DNA from: Bosea sp. (in: a-proteobacteria)
Lineage (GTDB): Bacteria; Pseudomonadota; Alphaproteobacteria; Rhizobiales; Beijerinckiaceae
Assembly (NCBI RefSeq): GCF_023953965.1
Contig: NZ_JAMLIX010000001.1
Location: forward strand, 1,736,501 to 1,800,500
Length of the DNA: 64,000 bases
Direction of reading: 5' to 3'
Shown: in pieces, positions 8,241-16,811 of the stretch
How positions within the stretch are numbered: the first letter of the stretch is position 1
Layout of the letters: every line of letters starts with the position of its first letter
Program-made: the position numbers and the translations under genes
Notes under the pieces: generated by a model
The model's input: the letters and a program-made list of their open reading frames with translations, nothing else
Database searches by the model: none
What the model was told of the DNA's origin: nothing

Positions 8241-9374
8241 ATGTCGTCAGCGCTTCAACCCGATGTGCGATCCACGCCCGGAACCAAGCGGGCGGGCGGG
8301 TCCAAGATGATGTGCGCGGCGGTGTTCGCGGAGCCCGGCCGCATCGAGCTCGAGGACAAGCCGATCCCGGATGTCGGCCCGCTCGATGCGCTGTTGCGCA
8401 TCACCACCACCACGATCTGCGGCACCGACATCCATATCCTGAAGGGTGAGTATCCGGTGGCGCGCGGCCTCACCATCGGCCACGAGCCGGTCGGCGTGAT
8501 CGAGAAGCTCGGATCGGAGGTGAAGGGCTTTCGCGAGGGGCAGCGCGTGATCGCGGGCGCCATCACGCCCTCGGGCCACAGCGCCGCCTGCCTGTGCGGC
8601 TGCGCCTCGCAGGACGGCCCCGGCGAGCGCCACGGCTTCAAGGCGATGGGCGGCTGGCGCTTCGGCAACACCATCGACGGCGCACAGGCCGAATATCTGC
8701 TGGTGCCGGACGCCATGGTCAATCTCGCGCATGTGCCCTCCGGGCTGACGGACGAGCAGGTGCTGATGTGCCCCGACATCATGTCGACCGGCTTCTCGGG
8801 GGCCGAGAGCGGCGGGGTCAGGATCGGCGACAGCGTCGCGGTGTTCGCGCAGGGGCCGATCGGCTTATGCGCCACCGCCGGCGCCCGGCTGATGGGCGCG
8901 ACGCGCATCATCGCGGTCGAGAGCATTCCCGAGCGGCAGGCCATGGCGCGCCGGCTCGGCGCCGACGAGATCGTCGATTTCTCGAAGGGCGATCCGGTCG
9001 AGGAGATCATGCGCCTGACGGATGGGCGCGGTGTCGACGTCGCGATCGAGGCGCTCGGACGGCAGGAGACCTTCGCCGCAGCGTTGCGCGTGCTGCGTCC
9101 GGGCGGAACGCTGTCTTCGCTCGGCGTCTATTCGGGCGACCTGACGATCCCGCTCGGCGCCTTCGCGGCGGGGCTCGGCGACCACCGCATCGTCACCACG
9201 CTCTGCCCCGGCGGCAAGGAGCGGATGCGGCGCCTGATCGATGTCGTCGCCGCCGGCCGGGTCGATCTCGGACCGCTGGTCACGCACCGCTTCCCGCTGG
9301 AGGCCATCAAGGACGCTTACGAGCTGTTCTCGCACCAGCGCGACGGCGTCCTCAAGGTCGCGATCACGCCTTGA
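8241..9374 (+). CDS. zinc-dependent alcohol dehydrogenase (MDR family)
   Basis: This 377-residue medium-chain dehydrogenase oxidises an alcohol or reduces an aldehyde or ketone with NAD(P). The catalytic zinc ligands are visible as C60 in TICGTDIH and H81-E82 in IGHEPVG. The third ligand is probably the aspartate of CPDIMSTGF. The four-cysteine structural zinc lobe is absent, which resembles NADP-dependent isopropanol dehydrogenases (CbADH/TbADH). The Rossmann motif is AQGPIGLCATAGARLMGA. ATG 8241 has GAGAAGG ahead of it; the longer upstream frame crosses the FixK box and is rejected. It may reoxidise NAD(P)H under low oxygen (inference). An MgtA-like ATPase gene follows 87 bases later. Confidence 0.85.
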   Translation: MSSALQPDVRSTPGTKRAGGSKMMCAAVFAEPGRIELEDKPIPDVGPLDALLRITTTTICGTDIHILKGEYPVARGLTIGHEPVGVIEKLGSEVKGFREGQRVIAGAITPSGHSAACLCGCASQDGPGERHGFKAMGGWRFGNTIDGAQAEYLLVPDAMVNLAHVPSGLTDEQVLMCPDIMSTGFSGAESGGVRIGDSVAVFAQGPIGLCATAGARLMGATRIIAVESIPERQAMARRLGADEIVDFSKGDPVEEIMRLTDGRGVDVAIEALGRQETFAAALRVLRPGGTLSSLGVYSGDLTIPLGAFAAGLGDHRIVTTLCPGGKERMRRLIDVVAAGRVDLGPLVTHRFPLEAIKDAYELFSHQRDGVLKVAITP

Positions 9375-9461
9375 ATGACGGGGCACGAGGCACCATGGAT
9401 TTGACCCTCGCCGCAACCGGAGCATCACAGGGGCCGGTGGGCGCGTCGGCGGGAGCCCGGA

Positions 9462-12059
9462 ATGACCATGGAACCCGCTAAAGCGGCCACCGCGGGCGAG
9501 GGGGAATTCTGGCGGGAGGGCCGAAATGCCTTGCTGCAACGCCTCGCGGCACCCACCGGCGGCTTGAGCGACGAGGCGGCGGCCGAGCGCCTGCGCCGCT
9601 GCGGCCCCAATCTCGCTGTGACCAGCCTGCGGCGCGGGCTGCCGTTCAAGATCGCCAGGCGGCTCGTCGAGCCGCTGATCGCGATCCTGCTGATCGCCGC
9701 GCTGATCGCGGGCGCGACGGGCGACTGGCAGAGCCTGGTCATCATCGTTCTCATCGTCCTGGCTTCGATCGCCCTCGACGTCTTCCAGGAGACCCAGGCC
9801 GAGAACGCCGTCGATGCGCTGCGGCGGACCGTGGCTGTGCGCGTCAAGGCCCTTCGGAACGGCGAGGCCGTCGAGATCCCGGTTCGGGAGGTGGTCGCGG
9901 GCGACGTGGTCCTGCTCCATGCCGGCGATCTCGTCCCGGCGGACGGGCTGATCCTCGAAAGCCACGATGCGATGGCCGACGAGGCGGCACTCACCGGCGA
10001 GCCCTTTCCCGTCGAGAAGCTGGCGGCGCCTTCCGAGCGCGGCGGCGAGGGCACCGATGCGGCGCTCTTCGGCGGGACCAGCCTCGTCGCCGGCGAAGTC
10101 CGGATGCTCGTCGCCGCGACGGGCGCCGATACGCGGCTCGGCGCGATCGCCCGTTCCATGCAGGCGAGCGAGCCGCCGACCGCCTTCGAGCGGGGCGTTC
10201 ACGGGCTCGGGATGCTGATCCTGCGCCTCACCGGCTTCCTGGTGCTGTTCGTCCTGCTGACCCAGCTCGTGCGCCATGGCCTGTCGATCGAGAGCTTCCT
10301 GTTCGCCGTCGCGCTGGCGGTCGGCCTGACGCCGGAACTTCTGCCGGTGGTGATGACGGTGACGCTTGCGCGCGGCGCGATGCGGATGGCCGGGCGCAAG
10401 GTCGTGGTGAAGCGCCTCTCAGCGATCCACGATCTCGGGGCGATGGACGTGCTGTGCACCGACAAGACCGGGACCCTGACGGAAGCACGGATCGCCCATG
10501 TCGGCAGCTTCGGCTGCGACGGCACCGACAGCGCCCGCGTCACCGAACTCGCCTGTCTCAACAGCCGCTTCTGCGGGGGCCTGCGCAACAACCTCGACGC
10601 CGCCCTGCTCGCCACCGCGGAAGACGGCGGCGGCGACTGGCGTCCGCTGGCCGACCTGCCGTTCGATTTCGAGCGGCGCCGCTCCTCGGTCCTCGTGGCG
10701 CGGGGCGAGGAGCGGGAGATGATCGTCAAGGGCGCGCCGGAAGCCTTGCTCGTCCTATGCGACCGGTTCGAGCGTGCGGATGGCGCAGCCGACGGGCTCG
10801 ACGATGCCGCGCGGGCTCGACTTCTCGCGCTGATCGAAGCCAGGGGTGCCCAGGGCCTGCGCCTGCTCGGCGTCGCCCGCCGGCCGATGCCGCCGCGAGC
10901 CGATGCGCTCGTCCGCGCGGACGAAGCCGGGCTCGTCTTCGCCGGCTGCGCCGCCTTCATCGACCCGCCGAAGAGTTCGGCTGGCGTGGCGGCCCGCCAG
11001 CTCGCGGCCGCCGGCGTGCGCGTCAAGGTGATCTCGGGAGACGCGGCGCCGGTCGTCCGGCATCTCGCCGGAAGCCTGAAGCTGCCGGCGCGGGGCCTGC
11101 TGACCGGCGAGGAGATCGCGGCCCTGGGCGATGCGGCGCTCGCTGCCCGCGTCCGGCATGTCGACCTGTTCGCGCGCGTCGCGCCGGAGCAGAAGGCGCG
11201 CATCGTGCTCGCTCTGCGCAAGGCGGGGCACACGGTCGGCTTCATCGGCGACGGCATCAACGACGCGCCGGCGATCCATGCCGCCGATGTCGGCCTCTCG
11301 GTCGAGGGCGGCACCGAGGTCGCGCGCGAGGCCGCGGCGATCGTCCTGCTCGCGCCCGATCTCGGCGTGCTCGCCGAGGGCATCGGTGAGGGCCGGCGCA
11401 CCTATGCGAACATCATGAAATATGTCCGCATGGGAACGAGCTCGAACTTCGGCAACATGCTCTCGATGGCGCTCGCCTCGATGGTGCTGCCGTTCCTGCC
11501 GCTCAACCCGCTCCAGATCCTGGTCAACAACATGCTCTACGACCTCTCCGAGGTCGGCATCCCTTTCGACGAGGCCGATCCCGGCGAGCTCGCCAGGCCG
11601 CAGCACTGGGACATGCGCGCGGTGCTGCGCTTCACCCTCGTGATGGGGCCGCTCTCGTCGCTGTTCGATGCGGCTACCTTCGCCGTCCTGCTCGGCCTCT
11701 TCGACGCGGGTATCGAGACTTTCAGGACGGCCTGGTTCGTCGAGTCGATCCTGACACAGATCCTGGTGATCTTCGTCATCCGCACGGCGGCTCCCTGCTG
11801 GCGGAGCCGGCCGCACCGCTTCCTCGTCATGACGTCGCTTGGCGCTCTCGCCGTGGCGCTGATCCTGGCGCTCACGCCGCTCGGCCGGCCCTTCGGCTTC
11901 GTCGCGCCGCCGGCGCCGGTGCTGCTCGCGATCCTGGCGATCGCCGCCGGCTATCTCGTCTGCGCCGAGATATTTAAGCCGCTGGCCATGCGGGCGGGAG
12001 GAAACCGAAGAACGGCTCGCGCTCGCCGTTCCGGCACGCACCGCTTCCGGCTCTTCTGA
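9462..12059 (+). CDS. MgtA-type P-type ATPase (Mg2+ import)
   Basis: This 865-residue P-type cation pump is of the magnesium-importing P3B group by overall form. The N-terminal region holds the first helices and an actuator domain (DEAALTGEPFPVEK). The phosphorylation site is DKTGTLT with D334. The hinge GDGINDAPA follows, then SSNFGNMLSMA, typical of MgtA/MgtB, then the C-terminal helix bundle. It starts ATG 9462 after GGGAG. It is probably transcribed with the alcohol dehydrogenase gene. Similar pumps sit with universal stress and PHA genes in other alphaproteobacterial low-oxygen clusters. Substrate is inferred from family only. Confidence 0.83.
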   Translation: MTMEPAKAATAGEGEFWREGRNALLQRLAAPTGGLSDEAAAERLRRCGPNLAVTSLRRGLPFKIARRLVEPLIAILLIAALIAGATGDWQSLVIIVLIVLASIALDVFQETQAENAVDALRRTVAVRVKALRNGEAVEIPVREVVAGDVVLLHAGDLVPADGLILESHDAMADEAALTGEPFPVEKLAAPSERGGEGTDAALFGGTSLVAGEVRMLVAATGADTRLGAIARSMQASEPPTAFERGVHGLGMLILRLTGFLVLFVLLTQLVRHGLSIESFLFAVALAVGLTPELLPVVMTVTLARGAMRMAGRKVVVKRLSAIHDLGAMDVLCTDKTGTLTEARIAHVGSFGCDGTDSARVTELACLNSRFCGGLRNNLDAALLATAEDGGGDWRPLADLPFDFERRRSSVLVARGEEREMIVKGAPEALLVLCDRFERADGAADGLDDAARARLLALIEARGAQGLRLLGVARRPMPPRADALVRADEAGLVFAGCAAFIDPPKSSAGVAARQLAAAGVRVKVISGDAAPVVRHLAGSLKLPARGLLTGEEIAALGDAALAARVRHVDLFARVAPEQKARIVLALRKAGHTVGFIGDGINDAPAIHAADVGLSVEGGTEVAREAAAIVLLAPDLGVLAEGIGEGRRTYANIMKYVRMGTSSNFGNMLSMALASMVLPFLPLNPLQILVNNMLYDLSEVGIPFDEADPGELARPQHWDMRAVLRFTLVMGPLSSLFDAATFAVLLGLFDAGIETFRTAWFVESILTQILVIFVIRTAAPCWRSRPHRFLVMTSLGALAVALILALTPLGRPFGFVAPPAPVLLAILAIAAGYLVCAEIFKPLAMRAGGNRRTARARRSGTHRFRLF

Positions 12060-12221
12060 GCGTCGCGGCCTCGGCAAACCCTTATGGTCGCGAAGGTAAT
12101 GCCGTCAGGTGGCGCTACCCCGGAATTCTCATGGCACCAGGACCGCCGCGCGCAGGTCCGACAAGGCCTCGTTCGCTTGCTCAGCGGGCCGAAAAACTAC
12201 CGGCGCGAGGACGCATCGGCT

Positions 12222-12235
12222 TTGACCAAGCTCAA
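12222..12235. promoter_or_regulatory. weak FixK-like box upstream of phaC-like gene
   Basis: TTGAC-CAAG-CTCAA fits the FixK2 core TTGA-N6-TCAA but not the stricter FNR half-site at the inner positions. It lies 53 bases upstream of the PHA synthase ATG. Taken alone it would be weak; the neighbouring boxes make it more credible. Confidence 0.35.
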
Positions 12236-12288
12236 GGAGTGCCTGGCGTTCGGAGCGCATGCTGGTTAAGATCCCGAAGGAAGAAACC

Positions 12289-14085
12289 ATGCACTCCTCG
12301 CCACGAATCCGTTCCGCCCGAAAGCCCCGGCGGCAGCAATTGTGCAGGGAGGAGACGCTCGGCGAAGAGGCGTTCTCCGCGATCGATCGCATGCGCGAAG
12401 CCGCGATGGCGAAGTTCACCGGCGGGTTCTCGCCGATGGCCCTGACGCTGGCTTACCTCGACTGGGCCATTCATCTGGCGGCGGCGCCCGGCAAGCAGCT
12501 CGAACTGGCCAGCAAGGCCGTGCGCAAGGCGGCCCGCCTGGGAGGGCACGCCGCATCGGGCCTTTTCCAGCCGGATGTCGAGCCCTGCATCACGCCATTG
12601 CCCGGCGATCGCCGTTTTGCCGCGCCGGAGTGGACCACGCAGCCGTTCGGCTTCATGGCGCAGGCCTTCCTGCTCAATCAGCAATGGTGGCACAACGTCA
12701 CGCATGAGGTGCCCGGCGTCGAGCCCCATCACGAGGACGTCGTCTCCTTCGTCGCCCGCCAGATCCTCGACGTCTTCTCCCCCTCGAACAACCCGTTCAC
12801 CAATCCGGAGGTGATCGCGCGTGCCCGCGAGACCGGAGGCGCGAATTTCATCGAGGGCTGGAAGAACTGGGCCGAGGACCTGCAACGGCAGCTCGCCGGA
12901 CGGCCTCCCGTCGGCGCCGAGCGCTTCGTGGTCGGCCGGGATGTGGCGGCGACGCCCGGCAAGGTCGTCTTCCGCAATCACCTGATCGAGCTGATCCAAT
13001 ACGCGCCGGCGACGCCGACCGTCCGCGCCGAGCCGATCCTGATCGTGCCCGCCTGGATCATGAAGTACTACATCCTCGACCTGTCGCCGGAGAACTCGCT
13101 GGTGCGCTATCTCGTCGGCGAAGGGTACACGGTCTTCTGCATCTCCTGGCGCAATCCCGATGCCGACGACCGGGATCTCGCCCTGGAAGATTATCGCCGC
13201 AGCGGCGTGATGGCCGCGCTCGATGCGATCGCGACGATCCTGCCCGGCAGGAAGGTTCACGCCGCCGGCTACTGCCTGGGCGGGACGCTGCTGGCCATCG
13301 CGGCGGCGGCCATGGCGCGCGACCGCGAGGAGCGCTTCGCCTCGCTGACCTTCCTTGCGGCCCAGACCGATTTCAGCGAGCCCGGCGAGCTCGCGCTGTT
13401 CATCGACGCGAGCGAATTGCGTTTCCTCGACAGCATGATGTGGAACCGCGGCTATCTCTCGGCCGACCAGATGGCTGCGGCCTTCCAGCTCCTGCGCTCG
13501 AACGATCTGGTCTGGTCGCGGCTGGTGCACGATTACCTGATGGGACAACGCTCGCCGATGTTCGACCTCATGGCCTGGAATGCGGATTCCACCCGCATGC
13601 CCTATCGCATGCAGGCTGAATATCTGCGCGGGCTCTATCTCGACAACGATCTGGCGAGCGGCCGCTTCATGGTGGAGGGGCGGCCGGCAGCGCTTCAGAA
13701 CATCCGTTGGCCGACCTTCGCCGTCGCGACCGAAGCCGATCATGTCGCGCCCTGGCGCTCCGTCCACAAGCTGCACCTGCTGACCGACGCCGACCTGACC
13801 TTCGTGCTGACCAGCGGCGGGCACAATGCCGGCATCGTCAGCGAGCCGGGCCATCCCGGCCGCCACTACCGGATCATGCAGAAGAAGCATGGCGACATCT
13901 GCCTCGGCCCCGACGAATGGCTCGCCGCGGCCCGGATGCGCGAAGGCTCGTGGTGGGAGGCCTGGGCGGAATGGCTCGACGGCCTATCCTCGCCCGAGCA
14001 GGTCGCGCCACCCGGCCTCGGTGGTGTCGGAAGCGGTTGCGAGCCGCTCTGCGACGCGCCCGGAACCTATGTGCTGCAAAGATGA
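12289..14085 (+). CDS. phaC: poly(3-hydroxyalkanoate) synthase
   Basis: This enzyme polymerises hydroxyacyl-CoA into PHA granules. It has 598 residues, the usual size for PhaC. The lipase-like box GYCLGG carries the nucleophile C329, and D484 (ATEADHVAPW) and H512 (SGGHNAG) complete the catalytic triad. The C-terminus ends DAPGTYVLQR, a typical class I/II tail. ATG 12289 is preferred over the in-frame ATG 12259 because AAGGAAG precedes it at good spacing. It sits between the MgtA-like pump and a phasin gene. A main phaCAB operon may exist elsewhere; location suggests this is the low-oxygen-induced copy (inference). Confidence 0.9.
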   Translation: MHSSPRIRSARKPRRQQLCREETLGEEAFSAIDRMREAAMAKFTGGFSPMALTLAYLDWAIHLAAAPGKQLELASKAVRKAARLGGHAASGLFQPDVEPCITPLPGDRRFAAPEWTTQPFGFMAQAFLLNQQWWHNVTHEVPGVEPHHEDVVSFVARQILDVFSPSNNPFTNPEVIARARETGGANFIEGWKNWAEDLQRQLAGRPPVGAERFVVGRDVAATPGKVVFRNHLIELIQYAPATPTVRAEPILIVPAWIMKYYILDLSPENSLVRYLVGEGYTVFCISWRNPDADDRDLALEDYRRSGVMAALDAIATILPGRKVHAAGYCLGGTLLAIAAAAMARDREERFASLTFLAAQTDFSEPGELALFIDASELRFLDSMMWNRGYLSADQMAAAFQLLRSNDLVWSRLVHDYLMGQRSPMFDLMAWNADSTRMPYRMQAEYLRGLYLDNDLASGRFMVEGRPAALQNIRWPTFAVATEADHVAPWRSVHKLHLLTDADLTFVLTSGGHNAGIVSEPGHPGRHYRIMQKKHGDICLGPDEWLAAARMREGSWWEAWAEWLDGLSSPEQVAPPGLGGVGSGCEPLCDAPGTYVLQR

Positions 14086-14196
14086 GGGCCGGCGTTGCGT
14101 TCGACGGGATCGCGCGCGAGCCCACGCCGCAGCCGGACGCTCCGTCCGAGCCGAACGGCGAAATTCAGCTCAGACGGGCCTCCAGGTAGACGCCTG

Positions 14197-14298
14197 GAGC
14201 ATCGGACCGAAAAGTGGAATCCACTTTTCGGAAGAAACCGATGCTCCGACAAAAGCTTAGGTCGCCACTTTGCGCCCGGTGGGACGCACGGTTATCTA
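14197..14298. repeat. dispersed palindromic repeat, A plus B composite
   Basis: The left part is a hairpin, GAGCATCGGACCGAAAAGTGG paired with CCACTTTTCGG...CGATGCTC. The right part runs from AAAAGCTTAGGTCGCC to GGACGCACGGTTATCTA. It matches the composite at 6202-6298 and, inverted, at 54724-54854. The phasin stop codon (TAG on the minus strand, 14296-14298) forms its right edge. It separates convergent phaC and phasin genes. Confidence 0.7.
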
Positions 14299-14697
14299 GG
14301 CCGCAGCTTTCTGGTCGCCCGTCCAGCCCGACACATACTGGGCGCCGGCTCCGGTCCAGGCATCCATATTCTTCCGGGCCAGCGTGGACAGTTTCTCGGC
14401 TTCGTCGGCATAGTCGCCGCCGACGCCCTTGGCGAAATCCTGCTGGGCATCGACCGCCTCGCCGATCTCCTTGCAGCAGCTGAGCCTGGCGCAGAATTCG
14501 GCCTGGGCTTGCATGCGGCGCCCCATGAAGGCCAGGATTTCCGAGGCCATCGCGAACTGGGTTTCCCAGATTTTCTGCGGCAGCACGGTAGCGGAGGCAA
14601 GCTGCGCTTTGATGATCTGCATCCCATCGTCGACCACAGCGGTGGCGCCGACCTGATCCGCAGCCAGAGAGTTGGAGACAGGCTTCGTCGTAGGCAT
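14296..14697 (-). CDS. phasin-family PHA granule protein
   Basis: This 133-residue, mostly helical protein fits the phasin family. Phasins coat PHA granules and control their size. The core (about 40-110) has the amphipathic pattern expected for phasins (QKIWETQFAMASEILAFMGRR; AQQDFAKGVGGDYADEAEKLSTLARKNMDAW). The start at 14697 has a perfect AGGAGG with seven-base spacing; longer upstream frames lack such a site. It converges on the PHA synthase gene, which supports the assignment. A FixK-like box lies 77 bases upstream. No frameshift or truncation is seen, although the stop codon is supplied by a dispersed repeat. Confidence 0.8.
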   Translation of the reverse strand: MPTTKPVSNSLAADQVGATAVVDDGMQIIKAQLASATVLPQKIWETQFAMASEILAFMGRRMQAQAEFCARLSCCKEIGEAVDAQQDFAKGVGGDYADEAEKLSTLARKNMDAWTGAGAQYVSGWTGDQKAAA

Positions 14698-14773
14698 GAG
14701 AACCTCCTGCGTTGTCTCAGCCGCATGAATTGTGCGGCTGCGGGAAGTTTCCCCGGGGTGGGCCGTCCGGTCC

Positions 14774-14787
14774 TTGACACAACGCAA
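14774..14787. promoter_or_regulatory. FixK-like box upstream of phasin
   Basis: TTGACACAACGCAA fits TTG(A/C)-N6-(T/G)CAA read on either strand. It lies between the phasin start and the divergent NUDIX remnant. Assignment is by motif and position only. Confidence 0.42.
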
Positions 14788-14813
14788 ATTCAGGCATCGG
14801 CGGAGATTTTTTG

Positions 14814-14904
14814 ATGGTTTCGTATAGTGCCGGCATCCTGATGTATCGCCTTGCGAAGGACGGGGCCGAGGTCCTCCTCGTTCATCCGGGCGGCCCGTTC
14901 CGGC
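14814..14904 (+). pseudogene. NUDIX hydrolase, 5' remnant
   Basis: The first 30 residues (MVSYSAGILMYR...VLLVHPGGPF) look like the N-terminus of NUDIX hydrolases, which continue with a lysine-rich loop and the G-x5-E-x7-RE-x2-EE-x-G box. Here the similarity stops after GGPF, and the frame runs on with unrelated sequence to a stop near 15122; the NUDIX box is absent. A ribosome binding site (GGAG) precedes ATG 14814. This looks like a gene cut by insertion or deletion at the left border of the polysaccharide island. A short unrelated protein is less likely. Confidence 0.55.
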
Positions 14905-15151
14905 AGCGTAAGAATCTCGGTGGCGCTGCTCGATCGAAGCCCGGCAATGGCACTCGGCGGCCGGGCCGATGCATGATCCAAACACGCATTTGGGCCGGTC
15001 ACCTTGAGAGAAGTCAAAAAAGCGCAGCCTTTGGAGGGGACAAGTTGCGCGCCGCAGAGGCGTATCCGATCGTGATCGATCAGGTCGTTTACGCCAGCCT
15101 TGCGTTGCAGGCTGCCGCCTGAATTCGATTTTACAGCGTCCTGATTCAGCC

Positions 15152-16564
15152 TCAGATGCGCTTGTAAATATCTTCGATGCGGATGATGTCGTCTTCCCCG
15201 AGATAGGAACCGACCTGCACCTCGATGATCTCGAGGGGGATCTTGCCTGGATTGGCCATCCGGTGGATGCAGCCGATCGGCAAGTAGATCGACTCGTTTT
15301 CGTGCACGACGAAGGTCTCCTCGTTGCGCGTCACTTCGGCGGTGCCGCGTACCACGACCCAGTGTTCGGCGCGGTGGAAGTGTTTCTGGAGCGACAGGAC
15401 GCCGCCGGACTTGACCGTGATGCGCTTGACCTGATGACGGGCGCCCAGGTCGATCGAGAGATATTTGCCCCAGGGGCGCTGGGTTTCGCGGTGGGCGCCG
15501 GCCTCCGCCTCGCCATTGGAGGCGATCAGCGCGACGACGTTCTCGACCTTGTCGGCCTTTGCCTTCGGCGTCACCAGGATGGCGTCGCGCGTGGCGATCA
15601 CCGCGATGTCGTCCAGCCCGATCACGGCGACGAGAGCCTCGTCCGAGTGGACCAGGTTGTTGGCGCCGTCGACCACATAGCCGCGCCCCTCGACGACGTT
15701 GCCGCCCTGTCCCTTCGCCGCAAGCTCCCAGACAGCCGACCAGCCGGCGACATCCGACCAGCCGCAATGGCCGGAAACCACCGCCGCCTTCTGCGTCCGT
15801 TCCAAGACGGCGTCGTCGATCGACATCTTCGGCGCCTTGGCGAAGGCGGCGGCGTCGAGCAGGAGGAAGCCGAGATCCCATTGGCTCCTGGCGATGGTCT
15901 CGCGGGCGCCGGCCATGATCTCGGGGGCGAAGATCTCCAATTCGCTGCGCATCGTCGCGGCATCGAAGATGAAGTTGCCCGAATTCCAGAGATAGCCGTC
16001 GGCCAGATACTGCGCCGCCTGCACGGCATCCGGCTTTTCGACGAAGCTCTCGACCGCGTGCACGCCCGCCGCGATCTCGGCACCGGGGCGGATGTAGCCG
16101 TAATGCGTCGACGGGCAGCTGGGCGGGATCCCGATCGTCACGATCCGCCCCTGTGCGGCGACGGCGGCGGCGCGCGCACAGGTCTCGACCAGGACCTTGC
16201 CGTTCTGCATGACGTGATCGGCGGCGAAGACGCCGATGAGGGCGGCGGCATCGCGCGCGAGGCCGAGCTCGACGGAGATCGCCACGGCCGGGGCGGAATC
16301 GCGCCTGAAGGGCTCGAGCACGATCTCCGCCTGCGCGCCGATCGCCTGCAACTGGTCCGCGACGGTGAAGCGGTATTCCGCGCTGGTCACGATGATCGGC
16401 CTGTCGAAGACCGTGGCGTCGGACAGCAGCTGGAGCGTCCGCTGAAATGAAGATTCCCGGCCAAAGAGCGGGATGAACTGCTTCGGCATGGTGTCGCGCG
16501 AGATCGGCCACAGACCGATGCCGGCCCCTGCGCACATCACGACGGGAATGATCTTTTGCGGCAT
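15152..16564 (-). CDS. manC: ManC-type bifunctional enzyme, altered nucleotide site (copy 1)
   Basis: The family joins mannose-1-phosphate guanylyltransferase (residues 1-340) to a cupin-type phosphomannose isomerase (about 355-470), making GDP-mannose for polysaccharides. In this 470-residue copy the pyrophosphorylase signature reads AGAGIGLWP, so the usual arginine of G-x-G-T-R-L-W-P is Gly17; PISR and MPKQF are kept. The isomerase half is canonical: SLQKHFHRAEHW with H395 and H397, then PIGCIHRMANPG. GDP-mannose synthesis may therefore be impaired while isomerase activity is intact. ATG 16564 has GAGGAG nine bases ahead. A second copy at 31112 shows the reverse pattern. Confidence 0.88.
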   Translation of the reverse strand: MPQKIIPVVMCAGAGIGLWPISRDTMPKQFIPLFGRESSFQRTLQLLSDATVFDRPIIVTSAEYRFTVADQLQAIGAQAEIVLEPFRRDSAPAVAISVELGLARDAAALIGVFAADHVMQNGKVLVETCARAAAVAAQGRIVTIGIPPSCPSTHYGYIRPGAEIAAGVHAVESFVEKPDAVQAAQYLADGYLWNSGNFIFDAATMRSELEIFAPEIMAGARETIARSQWDLGFLLLDAAAFAKAPKMSIDDAVLERTQKAAVVSGHCGWSDVAGWSAVWELAAKGQGGNVVEGRGYVVDGANNLVHSDEALVAVIGLDDIAVIATRDAILVTPKAKADKVENVVALIASNGEAEAGAHRETQRPWGKYLSIDLGARHQVKRITVKSGGVLSLQKHFHRAEHWVVVRGTAEVTRNEETFVVHENESIYLPIGCIHRMANPGKIPLEIIEVQVGSYLGEDDIIRIEDIYKRI

Positions 16565-16811
16565 GGGCATCAGCTCCTCGAAGTCGCTGATTGATGGCAG
16601 GCAGATCCTGGCGCGTTTTCCGTTCAACCGCGTGCCAGGGAGGTTGGGCGATCACGCTAGCATGCGGTGTGGCACGGCGAAGCTCACTCCCTCGACCTAC
16701 CTCTTGCGGGCGGGCTTGACGCGGCTGGAACGGGCGGGCCGACATGGCGAGAGGCCTAATTCACCGACGCCAGGCGCCGGCAGGATCGGGCCTCCATCAC
16801 CGCCGGCGGCC

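Noticed and set aside
9402..9417. TTGACCCTCGCCGCAA before the P-ATPase as a FixK box
   Set aside because: The spacing between half-sites is eight bases instead of six.
12084..12269. 61-codon frame between the P-ATPase and phaC genes
   Set aside because: No recognisable features and it overlaps the likely phaC promoter.
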